Source: Corynespora cassiicola (taxonomy: Eukaryota > Ascomycota > Dothideomycetes > Pleosporales > Corynesporascaceae). From it: DNA of 64,000 nt. The stretch's first letter is position 1, and each line of letters starts with the position of its first letter. A program made the translations under genes and the position numbers. The notes beneath the pieces were generated by a model. The model was not told where the DNA came from. It saw only the letters and a program-made list of their open reading frames with translations, and made no database searches. Below, piece by piece: positions 21,699 to 31,477 of this stretch. Where the stretch lies: positions 3,162,001 to 3,226,000 of the forward strand of contig JAEUWY010000002.1 in assembly GCA_022059125.1 (NCBI GenBank), read 5' to 3'.

Positions 21699-22493
21699 GG
21701 TGTGCTTCAATTTTTTGGCCCGGCAACGAAAGGACTGAAGCACTAGCGGAGTTGCGACAGCAATACAGGGTTGGCTGTGGGATCGGAAGATCGACACGAG
21801 CTAATGATGCACCTACGAGCAGAGCGCTGAATGAGTGTGATGGTTGTGGATAGCAAAGCCGTGAATGAGGCTGTTGCACTTCGATTCCCGCACGTCATCC
21901 GGCATTGGCTCGACGCTCGGACCACGCAGCTCTCCATCCTCTCGCCGGCCACCTCGGCAGCATCCAAAGTCAACAAAAACCACATGACGGAAAGCAGGTG
22001 ACAAATACCTTTTGGGATTCACGTTATTGGAAGATGTCGGCATCAATTGAAAGTCGGCTCAGAACAGTGTCTCGGGAAGATTCACCACAGCCGCAAGTGC
22101 TGCCGGCCTTCACCGCCAGGCTGGTATCGGACTGAGGGGGGCGCTTGTAATTGGTTCGATTTCTTTCTCACTATCTGTGTGCAGTCTGCCCACTGCGAAG
22201 TTCGACAGAAACTAGCCAGCAAACCCTGACGCCTTGCTTAGAGAACCGTTCAGTATCCCAAAAAATCCCCATTCCAACAGAATAGAACCTACCAAGAGGT
22301 TGGACGGAGATCCTCCTGCAGTGCATAGCTGCTTCAAATGGTATCAACCAGGCTCCAGCGCCTTTGCGCACTCCCGACCATGATTTCTGATGGCCTCCGA
22401 CTCCATTGAACTAAATGAATTACATAAAACCTGCTAGAGGGGTGAAAAGAGACATTAAAGATTGAAAGAAGACTAGATGGAATGTCATCCCGC
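21699..22493. other. Intergenic region
   Basis: 795 bp between two minus-strand genes; promoter of the DUF155 gene and 3' region of the Rax1-like gene. No gene seen. Confidence 0.55.
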
Positions 22494-23729
22494 TCACAAG
22501 CGCTTTCCAGGAACGAAGATGAATAGGCAGCATACAGCCGCATCGACCAGCATGAACAGCGCTAGGAGCGTGAGGGATCGTGTGTTGAGCGTCTTCCTGA
22601 CAAAAGGCTCCCGTATGCGGTTGAAGTCCATCAACGTGTATTCACTGTAGCCCAACAGCGCCAGGATAGGGTCTAGCATGTACTGATGGGTGAAGATGAA
22701 GTAAATGGACACAGTGAAGGGAAGGATCAGCTAGAGAAGTCAGCCCACGTGCCCGTGCCGTTCCTGGACAATGTACATACCCAGCATCGAGTCGCCTTGG
22801 ATTCATTGAGGAATATCAGAATGAAGGCCGCCCAGACTGCACCAAAGAAGCTGACCAGTCCAATGATGAGTCTAATCATCATGGACTGCGGGACAAGATT
22901 TCCCAAGCCCTTACTCGACAAAAATCCTGGGAATGCATCTCTTTCCATGGCCTGAAAGACATAGTCCTTGGCCGAGTCAAATAGCTCTGGATCGCTGCGC
23001 TGATCCGGACCTTCGATCGCCTCTTGAACGTCGTTGAGAATGCTTTGGGGGATGATGATCTCTCGCTCGGAGCCAGGCAAGAGGTACGTGTAGAGGATCT
23101 TCTCGGCGGAAGCTCGCAAGTCTTCTCGGCGGGGTACGTTCTCGGATGAATCCTGGCCTGGTGAACTAGAATCTCCGGGGGAGTTAGTGTCGAGCGTCAT
23201 GAAACTCGGACGTGGCGGGCGCTCAGGGCCCGAGCGATTTGACTGGTTACTACCTTGGCTGTTCTGGGGGGAATGGTTACGGCTGCCGTGGTCCGAGCGA
23301 AGGAAGGCCGACAGGCGCTGATCGGAAACATTGCCCTTTTCACCAGATGGACCTTCGCCTGCGTTGTCGAGGTAGTATGAGGACCGCTTGCTGTTCTTTT
23401 CCATGTCGGGCGTGTCTTCAATGACGGATCTGTGCAGGCGCCGCACGTACATGCGGCAGAGCTGGAGATGCTGAGACACATCGAGCCTGTCATATAGTCA
23501 AAATGCCGTTCCTTGACAGCTGCATGGTGGAACTGCCTCACCAGAAGTCGAGATAGTCGACCGACCGCTGCTGGTCTCTCATGTAGATATAAAAGGAAAA
23601 GAGATCGAGCGGAGCCACGGTCTTGCGACTCAGCACCTCAAACAGGGAGGGGAACCGGTTGCGGTTGAGCTCCTCAGGAACATGCGACTCCGAGTGCGGC
23701 TCCGACATGGCGGCGGGCGACGGGTCCAT
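22494..23729 (-). CDS. rax1: RGS-domain membrane protein, Rax1/RgsC type
   Basis: Three exons: 23729-23542, 23486-22781, 22730-22494 (376 residues; introns 55 and 50 nt). An RGS-like domain is split by a Ser/Gly/Asn-rich insert. The first half holds FPSLFEVLSRKTVAPLDLFSFYIYMRDQQRSVDYLDFWLDV. The second half holds SAEKILYTYLLPGSEREIIIP and FDSAKDYVFQAMERDAFPGFLSS. Three hydrophobic helices follow: residues beginning MMIRLIIGLVSFFGAVWAAF, LILPFTVSIYFIFTHQY and SLTLLALFMLVDAAVCCLFIF. RGS plus C-terminal helices is the layout of yeast Rax1 (bud-site marker) and Aspergillus RgsC. Such proteins influence polarity, growth and stress responses; whether this one acts as a GAP on a G-alpha protein is unproven. 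Splices are phase-consistent (DFW|LDV and RCW|LIL). Confidence 0.86.
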
Positions 23730-24259
23730 GATGGAAGGGGGCGCAGGCGGTGCAGGTCGATTTCAACGCGGGTCTATTTTCGAGGCTCGGGTTTGCAGTC
23801 GCACCCCGGATGTCGCGGTGAGGTCACGATGCGAAGGCGTGTCCCGGGAGCGGTCGGAGGAGCGTGGCAGCCGGCAGCGAGCGACGAGCAAGTTGGATGG
23901 GCGATGGGCGAAGAAGAGTGAAGGTGAGAGCGAGGGTGGGAGATTCGATGTGACGTTGCGCGGTCCAATTGAGGTTGTCGGCGACCGCAGCTGGGAAATT
24001 AGCAGGTGAGGGTGATTGTCTTGGCGCGACGGGGATTGAATGAGCGGCGGGTGGCTTGAGACGGCGCACTTGTATCGCGCGTTTGCGCGTCGGCGCGACA
24101 GTCAAGAAGAGGCTCGGTCGCGGCGATGGCTCAGCGCAACGACAGTACTGCGGGGGATCGTGTCGTCGGTGTGGGCGCTGGCGGCACAGGAGACAGCTGC
24201 CATCGCAGCGCCGGGATCCTGAAACAGCAACACAGCAGGAACGGGTGCCTCAGTCGTTG

Positions 24260-24269
24260 ATCACGTGAT
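24260..24269. promoter_or_regulatory. ATCACGTGAT palindrome (bHLH-type site)
   Basis: Perfect 10-bp palindrome around CACGTG, the core bound by fungal bHLH factors (Cbf1- and SREBP-like). It lies in a divergent promoter about 250 bp from the P4H-like start. Binding is inferred. Confidence 0.5.
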
Positions 24270-24286
24270 TTGCACCGCCTCCGCGC

Positions 24287-24297
24287 GCCATGGCAAC
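24287..24297. promoter_or_regulatory. RFX X-box-like GCCATGGCAAC
   Basis: Matches the right arm and centre of the RFX consensus GTTGCCATGGCAAC; the left arm is imperfect. Candidate only. Confidence 0.4.
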
Positions 24298-24513
24298 GCA
24301 CTGTGGGAGGGCAAGCAAGCACCGGCCTGTGCGCAGGCGGCGAGAAGCGAGGCTTGGGCCGGGCGAACCTCCACAGCCTCCAGGCAGCAGTCGCTGATGG
24401 ACGCCTCGCAGGCATAAATAAAGAGAGCATCTATCTCTATAGCTTTGGTTATTGCAAAGAGTACCTACTTGGCTGCCTTCCGCCATCAGCCCCATCATCC
24501 ACCAACCACAGCT

Positions 24514-25338
24514 ATGGCAACTCCAAAACCATTAGAGCTCCCCGAGGGCTTCCTCGACGGTCCTGCCCCAGATCTACACAAGTCCTACATAAATTTCCTC
24601 GACGAGGGATTGCCCGAGTACAACGGGTTGTGGGCGGTCGTTCTGGACGGCGTCATGTCCGAAGAGGAATGCAAAATGCTGGTCGCTGCTGCAGAAGCTA
24701 CCACCCATGGTACATGGGAGAGGGCCATGATCAACATTGGCGGTGGCTTCCAGAGATTGATGACCGAGGAGAGGAATTGTGGCCGCATTATTTGGGACAA
24801 TCGTGAGCTGGCCGCAAAGATTTGGGCCAGAGTCGAGGCTTCGGTGCCTGAAATCCACTCCTTATATGGCCAGCCTCGAATCACCGGCGTGGGTCCTGCG
24901 AGGTGGAACGAGACGTGGAAGGTGACGCGACTGAACGAGAGGCTAAGATTCCTCAAATACACTGGCGGGGAGTACTTCCGACGTTGGTGTCCCAACGAAA
25001 ACCACGTTTTCGAGCTTGATCGCTAATAATCCAAAGCCCACGCCGACGGCGCCTACGAGACTCCTGACAAGACTGAACGGTCATATTTCACTCTACATTT
25101 GTACCTGAACGACTCTCAGGCACAAGAGGGCGGGGAGGAGCTCAGGGGAGGCGCTACCACATTCCACTCTTATAGCATGAAGAAGAGGGTCGACGTTGTT
25201 CCCAAGAGCGGCCGTGTCCTTTTATTTCAGCATCGAGATCTTGTACATTCCGGCGACGATGTCATAAGCGGGACAAAGTACACTATGCGTACCGACATAA
25301 TGTTTCATAGGGAGGGAGGAGATCGCCGCCGTGTGTGA
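24514..25338 (+). CDS. Prolyl 4-hydroxylase-like Fe(II)/2-oxoglutarate dioxygenase
   Basis: Two exons: 24514-24982 and 25037-25338 (256 residues). The 54-nt intron has a weak donor GTTGGT but a good CGCTAAT branch and CAAAG acceptor. Removing it eliminates a TAATAA double stop and creates GGEYFRPHADG, so the splice is well supported. The fold is the P4Hc type: iron ligands His158 and Asp160 in PHAD, distal His227 in QHRDLVHSG, and the 2-oxoglutarate-binding basic residue (Lys237) in GTKYTMRTDIMF. ERSYFTLHLYLND and GGATTFH are also family features. There is no signal peptide, so a cytosolic or nuclear enzyme is likely; the substrate (protein prolyl or small molecule) is unknown. Divergent from the Rax1-like gene. 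Confidence 0.88.
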
Positions 25339-26757
25339 GGGGGAGACGCGTGCTCTGGAATAATGTTTGGCCATTGCCCATGTTGGATCCGGCATGGTTC
25401 GTCAGTAGTATCCTTTGCTCGCCTCGAAATGATATTTTCGCAAAACTCACATGTAAAAGAAGAAGGTGAACGGCCAGCCTCTCCAGAGTAATCAGAATCG
25501 AATGATACTCTTCCTCTTTCGCCGAAGCTACTCGAGGTCAAGTACGCTGCGTATTGTACTACAGTGTCGCTCGGTGGAGCACACCATCTTCGCACCGACT
25601 CCCATAGGAATACTGGTTCGCACCGACGCTGCCCCGAAAGGCAGTGCTGAACTCCCAGGCCCTGGATTTTCTGATGCCGGATGCAGGCGTGAGTCACGCC
25701 AGGCCCTTACGGGCAGTAATGCCAGAACCCGCTGAACGGGAGGCATGAAAGGTGAAGATTACTCCGAATTTCTCATTTGCAAGAAGAGACGACCAGGGCA
25801 GGACCCAGTGTCTGTATGTGAGCAAAGAAACGCAGCGTTGGAGAGGCGGGCCGTTGGAGGAAAAAAAGTTCTAGGTTAGCGGGGGCTGTGGGGTTTTGTA
25901 GCTCCCGCGGGCGGCGCCTAGGGCCAAGGTTGTTCCGGCCGGGCTTGGCATCCCAGTCCCACGCTTCACGTCCAATAGGTCGTTCGGTCGTGCGAATCGA
26001 ATTGCCAGATCAGGATTCCGCCGATGGCGATATCGCAAAAGACTGGAGTCCAGTCAGCACACGGCGCAGACACTTAGTGTGGAAGCCACCAACCGAAAGC
26101 GTAGCGTCCCTCGCACCGCAAGGCCGCTAACTGGAGAACCGGTACTTGGAGGGCGTTTCATGCAGAGCCTTCAATGGCCAGCAGAAGATACCCAAGCCAC
26201 CGTCCGCAGCCCACGCTTTGTGACAACCTTCGTCACCTACTCTCATTTGCTTGCCAGCCCCACCATCATGACTTCGTAACTATGCATTGCCGACCCTGTT
26301 TCCATTCCTGTGGGATCTGACTCCCTGCCTTCACTAGTTTGACATCAGGAATGATGGACTCAGCCGGTTCGTACGAACCCGATCAATAGATTCAGTCCTT
26401 CACCGTCGTCAGGATAATAACTGTTCCCAGCCATACAAAGCGTGTACATGGTCCCCTCAAGCATAGCTGTCTATATTGACAAAGTGTTATTGTGCAGACT
26501 GTTTTCCTGAAACGGACAACATGGCTGGCACCAAGCCAGCCTCTTGCATCCTTTTCTAGACCCCACTGCGGCGTAGTTTCGGAACACTTAAATAATTGCA
26601 TTTCGGATTTACGTCGGTTTATCCTCCAAGGTCACCAGCCCATTCTGTGCCAGTGCTTCTTTAAATGATGCTAACGGCATCGATGTTCAGGCCACAGCTC
26701 CTTCATCTTTGTCCGCCAATTTGAACCTATTCCATCACATCCGGAGGTTGATAAATC
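25339..26757. other. Intergenic region at the edge of the accessory block
   Basis: 1.4 kb. Mixed composition, becoming AT-richer after about 26,300. Open frames are short and motif-free. No gene or transposon end recognised. Confidence 0.5.
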
Positions 26758-28077
26758 ATGGACCGCATCCCACTAGAGATCATATCGAAGATTGCAGACA
26801 ACCTTCTTGAACCTGCGCTCCAAGACAATCCGCACAATCCGCAGCATCTCCTCTCGGGACTGCCAAGAGGCCAAACCATCAACTGGATCAACTATTCGTC
26901 AAATTCTCGTAGGGACATTTGTAACCTTAGGTTATCGAGTCGCATGTGCTATAATGCTTCTTTTAAAGGGTTTGGGGATGTCATTGGAGACAGGCGGTTT
27001 CGGATAGCAAAAGTCGACTTGGAGGATTTACATGCCATTGCAGAAGCTTGCTCCTTAAGGCCATATCTGCGGACTATAACCTTTGGCAATCTTCGAATGA
27101 AGGAACGCCACCACGATGGAAACTTGCGGCGGACACTGGATCAGGCAGGCGACTGGGAACGTGAGGATCTTCTGCGGATCTTGGAATCATTCCATCTAAA
27201 TTCAAAATGGTCATCACAAACAAACACTAAAATCCACACTGAATTTTTGACAACCATACTGCGGAAACTTACCAGCTTACGCACCATCCGTATTGTGGAC
27301 GACGACTATCTACAGTTTTCTGCTGGATTCGCGAGCCGCCCACGCCATTACTATAGGCACACCATGTACGACTCAGCGATGGGGTCGCTCGAGGCTTTGA
27401 ACCCGCTTTTCCACGCTTTTTCCAGGGCCGGTTCCCGTATACATCATTTGTGGATTGGCGATGCTGAAATTGGATGCGGCTATCTTCAAATCCCACTGGA
27501 GATCAATCCCTTCTGCCACCTTCGCACACTGCGACTTAACCTTAATCCTTCGCAACTGGAGCCAGGAACGACGGCTAAAAACACCCCTTGGCTAAAGTTC
27601 CTCGTGAGCTTACCCAATCTAATGAATCTTATGCTTCATATGAGGCTAGACACTTGGTATGAGCTAAATGAGCTTCTTGAAGCGTCAAGGATGTTTCTGG
27701 AGGCTGTATCTGCCCATTCCTCGCTAGAAAAGATAACATTGAAGGGACATTGGAACTTGACCCAGGATGACTTGGTGAAGCTGGTTAGATCATGTTCCCC
27801 CAGACTCGTCGATCTCGTCATATGGCAATCTTGCCTTCAAGGTGGATCCTGGATAGATGCTGTCGGCCTTATTTCCCAATTATATCTGCCTCGCATGCGA
27901 TCCCTCCAAGTTGTCAACCCGCTGGAGTATCATGCGCATAATAGTGGGGTCGGGATTCCTATGTCCGCCTTAAATGCCACATTTCAAGAGGCAGATCTCC
28001 AAAATCTGGCAGACAGGGTGTCGTATATGATCGACATCTACACGTTTGAGGGGATATACATCTTCAATTCTGATTAG
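26758..28077 (+). CDS. F-box-like protein of unknown target
   Basis: Single-exon 439-residue protein. The first 70 residues resemble a divergent fungal F-box: MDRIPLEIISKIADNLLE at the start, then CNLRLSSRMCYNASFKGFG with the usual leucine, arginine and serine spacing. The remainder is a series of Leu-rich, roughly 25-30-residue segments (for example LRTIRIVDDDYL, LRTLRLNLNPSQL, LPNLMNLMLHM, LVDLVIWQSCL), compatible with leucine-rich-repeat-like packing as in many orphan fungal F-box proteins. F-box proteins recruit substrates to SCF ubiquitin ligases. This gene group is highly expanded and variable in fungi, and the product may be unrelated to the neighbouring sugar genes. No intron signal required. 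Confidence 0.6.
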   Translation: MDRIPLEIISKIADNLLEPALQDNPHNPQHLLSGLPRGQTINWINYSSNSRRDICNLRLSSRMCYNASFKGFGDVIGDRRFRIAKVDLEDLHAIAEACSLRPYLRTITFGNLRMKERHHDGNLRRTLDQAGDWEREDLLRILESFHLNSKWSSQTNTKIHTEFLTTILRKLTSLRTIRIVDDDYLQFSAGFASRPRHYYRHTMYDSAMGSLEALNPLFHAFSRAGSRIHHLWIGDAEIGCGYLQIPLEINPFCHLRTLRLNLNPSQLEPGTTAKNTPWLKFLVSLPNLMNLMLHMRLDTWYELNELLEASRMFLEAVSAHSSLEKITLKGHWNLTQDDLVKLVRSCSPRLVDLVIWQSCLQGGSWIDAVGLISQLYLPRMRSLQVVNPLEYHAHNSGVGIPMSALNATFQEADLQNLADRVSYMIDIYTFEGIYIFNSD

Positions 28078-28822
28078 GCACTAAAAAAATTTTGAACCTG
28101 GGCCAGTGACCTATTCGGACCGGGCCAATGTAGCCATACAGGAATTTTCCATCCATACCACAGCATTTCTTCTTTATAAATACTCTTCCAATACCAATTT
28201 CTTCGGAATGGGATAATACACTGGTGTAATACGACTTTCTGCCTGTCGTCTACAAAGAAAGCACTGTCCTGCCAAATGACGAAGCAAGGCTATACTTGGC
28301 TAAACCGTGTAATTCTTCGCCTTAATAAGGCAGCGCTGCCGTTTCATCCCACAAAATCTGGATCATTTCATGTTTCTTACCAATTATGAATTGACTGTTC
28401 GATCTTCACGAGCTCCAATGTGGGAAAGGATGCATGGGACGATGATGATGATGATGGCACACTAATTAATACGATTCCCTTTTGGTGAGTTGGAAGTCCT
28501 CTAAAATATTTCATCATGTTCGAAATGGCTGGTGAGTTTGTTGCAGGTATTCTCGGTTGCGATCTCCGACCCGAATGCGGGGTGGTACAATGAGGGGGTA
28601 TTCGGCTACTAGATAAACAATCATTCGGCAACTAGACACACTTGCCAAGGGTCAAGCATCTTACTGCAGGAAATACACGTCCGAGACTGTACTCTGTTTG
28701 CCTAAAACTGAAATTCATGGAATGGAAAAAAACCTACCAGTTGCTCGATAGTATTTCAACCGCTAGGCTACGCTCTTGAATGGGCTTACAGGTACGTCGT
28801 TCACATACCAGCGATCGCCAAC
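28078..28822. other. Promoter region of the GHL6-like gene
   Basis: 745 bp, AT-rich near 28,080-28,400, where 3' UTR of the F-box-like gene is expected. It contains a pair of 16-bp direct repeats (28600-28638) about 190 bp before the hydrolase ATG. No gene supported. Confidence 0.55.
28600..28638. promoter_or_regulatory. Two near-identical 16-bp direct repeats
   Basis: ATTCGGCTACTAGATA at 28600-28615 and ATTCGGCAACTAGACA at 28623-28638, start-to-start 23 bp, about two helical turns. Each has a CGG triplet, so they may be sites for a zinc-cluster factor. Function inferred only. Confidence 0.5.
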
Positions 28823-30916
28823 ATGGGAGACATAACACCTGCCGATCAAATCGCATCACCGGAGGTCTTGAGCCAGAATGAACACGGTATCTCCAAGGGT
28901 CAATGGTGGCGAGAGCCTTTTGGTATGCTGCAGACGAACCTACGAGAAATCGATATCGACATGGACGTTGACCGAGTGGCTGACTATATCGTTGCTCATG
29001 GAGCTCGTGCCTGGCTCATTGGAGTGGGTGGAATTCAAGCTCAATATCCTACGGAACTATCGTTCCACTCCAAAAATCCATTGCTGTCTCAGCGCAAGAG
29101 CGGTGACCTCATTGCAGACGCTGTTCATGCGGCACATTCAAGAGGACTCCGCCTGTTGGCAAGGATGGACTTTTCTAAGATCACCGCCCAAGCTGCCGCC
29201 GAGCACCCAGACTGGTGCTACATGTCGCCCAAAGGCGACCTACAGCAACACACTGGAGATCTCATTTCTGTTTGCCCGAGCGGCCCCTATTATCAGGAAC
29301 GGATGTTCGAGATATTGAATGAAGTCTGCCAACGATACCCGCTCGATGGATTTTTCATCAACTGGACCACCATGAACGAAGAAGACTATTACAAAAAATA
29401 TCATGGGGTATGCCACTGTAGCAATTGCAAGGCACGATGGATGGAATATTCCAATGGCCTTCCATTGCCTTCCAGTCCCAGCGACCCCGAATATGCGACA
29501 TGGCTTCGTTTCAGCCGGGACCTTATCGACGATATCACTGCAAGGGTCCGTGCATTTGTAGCTGCGAGGCTACCAGATGCAGGTCTCATTCTCGGAAAGA
29601 CGGCGGATATCATGTTCCACGAAGGAAACAATGCTGTTGGTCGTGAGCTTTGGCACCACAACACATCCGAAGTTCTAAGCACATGGATATCGTACCGCCC
29701 AGATGTTCCAGCTTTGACAAATTCGACGACATTCTTGGACATGCCGTACCGCATGGCTAGCGAGGAGCCTGACCATTTTGCCCAATACTTCCTCCAATGC
29801 ATTTCCCGAGGTGGAAACCCCTCGACGTACATGATGGGAGTACCTGGAAAGATCCCTTACCTTTGCATGGACATCGCCGGAGAAATCATGCGCTTTCACA
29901 AAAATTGGGATAGCATCTACAACGGCATGCGCCCATGCGCGAAGACTGCTCTCGTTCGTCCTGATAGGGCGTGCATGACAGTGCCCCAGTTCCAGGATTC
30001 ACTTTCCGAATTTCGAGGCCTTTACTCTTGCATGCAGGAGGTCCACACATTGTTCGATGTGATTGCACAGGAGCATTTGAAGGGCATCTCCGAGAATGGT
30101 GGGCTTGAGAGGTACTCAGTTCTAATTCTTCCCAATATTGGAACCCTCGAGCGTGGAGTCGTAGGTGCTCTGAACTCTTGGGTTGCCAATGGCGGCCACC
30201 TCATTGCTACGGGAAACAGTGGTGTAGAAGATAACGGTGTTGTTCAACTCGAGGCATTGCCTTCTAAACATCAGCGAGCAGTAGTAAGCAAACCAGAGCT
30301 ATTATACTCGAGTTACGTCGCACCCCCACAGCCTGAGCGCAACATTCACACCTACACCGGCCCCATCGTTCCCATTGTAGGCACCTACAATCTTTACTCT
30401 TGGAAGGCCAATACTGAGGGCAAGTGGGTGGTGCTTGCACGTGCCCCGTTTGCTCCGCCCGAAAAGGCCTATGGAAACCTCCAGGTAGATCAGTGTGCTT
30501 TTTGTGTTGGGACTTATCACCGAGGAAAGGGGGTTGTGATTCCCTTCACAATTGGTCGTGGGTACCGTGAGGTCGGGCTTAGAGCTTTTCGTGATCTGTT
30601 CACCAAAGTTCTCCAGGAGGAGGGAGAGCCGAAGGAAGTTGTTTCGGTCAATGTCGCTGAACAGGTCGAGGTCACGATGAACAGGAATGGCAACAAACTC
30701 ATCCTGCACCTGATCAATATGTCCGGCGCTCACAGGCAAAATTTTGGTTCACACATCCCAATAGCAGGCGGTTCTATTGAAGTTTCAAGCTCTGTCATAT
30801 CATCACATGCGCTTGTATGTGACGAGAACTTGGAAATCAATGGCGGAATCCTTAATCTCCCCACTATTGATCGATTCGAGGTTGTTGTTCTAGAGACTAC
30901 GGAGAATCCCGCTTGA
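28823..30916 (+). CDS. GHL6/GH151-like glycoside hydrolase, cytosolic, intronless
   Basis: Single uninterrupted frame of 697 residues from the ATG at 28823. The N-terminal half is a TIM-barrel of the hypothetical glycosyl hydrolase 6 type, related to GH151 alpha-L-fucosidases and GH42-like enzymes. It starts WWREPFGMLQTNLREID, then ARAWLIGVGGIQAQYPT, RGLRLLARMDFSK, HPDWCYMSPKGD and YPLDGFFINWTTMNEED, with a CHCSNCKARW motif that may bind metal. The middle region (about residues 385-480) looks like a trimerisation/flavodoxin-like domain (SVLILPNIGTLE, WVANGGHLIATGNSG), and the C-terminus is beta-rich. There is no signal peptide or membrane span, so an imported substrate is expected. Lack of introns beside intron-rich neighbours hints at acquisition from bacteria, where this family is common. 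Substrate specificity cannot be read; fucosidase and beta-galactosidase are both open. Confidence 0.82.
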   Translation: MGDITPADQIASPEVLSQNEHGISKGQWWREPFGMLQTNLREIDIDMDVDRVADYIVAHGARAWLIGVGGIQAQYPTELSFHSKNPLLSQRKSGDLIADAVHAAHSRGLRLLARMDFSKITAQAAAEHPDWCYMSPKGDLQQHTGDLISVCPSGPYYQERMFEILNEVCQRYPLDGFFINWTTMNEEDYYKKYHGVCHCSNCKARWMEYSNGLPLPSSPSDPEYATWLRFSRDLIDDITARVRAFVAARLPDAGLILGKTADIMFHEGNNAVGRELWHHNTSEVLSTWISYRPDVPALTNSTTFLDMPYRMASEEPDHFAQYFLQCISRGGNPSTYMMGVPGKIPYLCMDIAGEIMRFHKNWDSIYNGMRPCAKTALVRPDRACMTVPQFQDSLSEFRGLYSCMQEVHTLFDVIAQEHLKGISENGGLERYSVLILPNIGTLERGVVGALNSWVANGGHLIATGNSGVEDNGVVQLEALPSKHQRAVVSKPELLYSSYVAPPQPERNIHTYTGPIVPIVGTYNLYSWKANTEGKWVVLARAPFAPPEKAYGNLQVDQCAFCVGTYHRGKGVVIPFTIGRGYREVGLRAFRDLFTKVLQEEGEPKEVVSVNVAEQVEVTMNRNGNKLILHLINMSGAHRQNFGSHIPIAGGSIEVSSSVISSHALVCDENLEINGGILNLPTIDRFEVVVLETTENPA

Positions 30917-31477
30917 GGTAGCATGATTCAGAGTAAGATTAGATATAGAGTGCATTCAACTGAAAGCTAGAGAACGAATGTGAATACCAGTCTTGTATGC
31001 AAGCACTAGAGCTGCATTTACATGAATTTGAGAGCGCCTTTGTTCAATATGCCGGAAGGCTTTTCAACTTTTCTGTGTTTACGCCAAGAAACTGGACTTG
31101 GGGGCTTTCTTTATGTATTGAACGTTCTTTATGAGATGAATTTACATACTGGAATTATTTAAGTAGCTGATTTATAAGTGCTCCTTTGTATTTTTGAGGC
31201 CAAGTTCTGGGAAATAATCGTTCTCTACATGTTGGGTGGGGTCATGGGAAATTAGAATCTACCGAACACCAAACACTATATTATTACTCGTCTATGATGT
31301 GATATGAACTTTGCATATTAGTTGGCTTGAAAAGAATCATCAATGGAAGTTAACAGTAGTCTGGGCCGTTATCACATCGCCGAGACAAATACATAAAGTC
31401 GAAAGGTTCCTTCCTTCCCAAGAAAAAAAATCATATTGGGGCGCATCAGCCCACAATAAATTTCATGTACCAACTTC
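30917..31477. other. Convergent intergenic region
   Basis: 561 bp, AT-rich, between the stops of the hydrolase (+) and the transporter (-). 3' UTRs expected; no gene seen. Confidence 0.6.

Larger units (their letters stand above)
23730..24513. other. Divergent promoter region (rax1-like / P4H-like)
   Basis: 784 bp between divergently transcribed genes. It is GC-rich near rax1 and holds a CACGTG palindrome, a CCATGGCAAC motif and an AT-rich CATAAATAAA element at about 24413-24422, roughly 95 bp before the + strand ATG. Confidence 0.6.

Noticed and set aside
24445..25026. Premature stop of the P4H-like gene (TAATAA) read as pseudogenisation
   Set aside because: A 54-nt intron with branch and acceptor removes it and restores the HxD motif.
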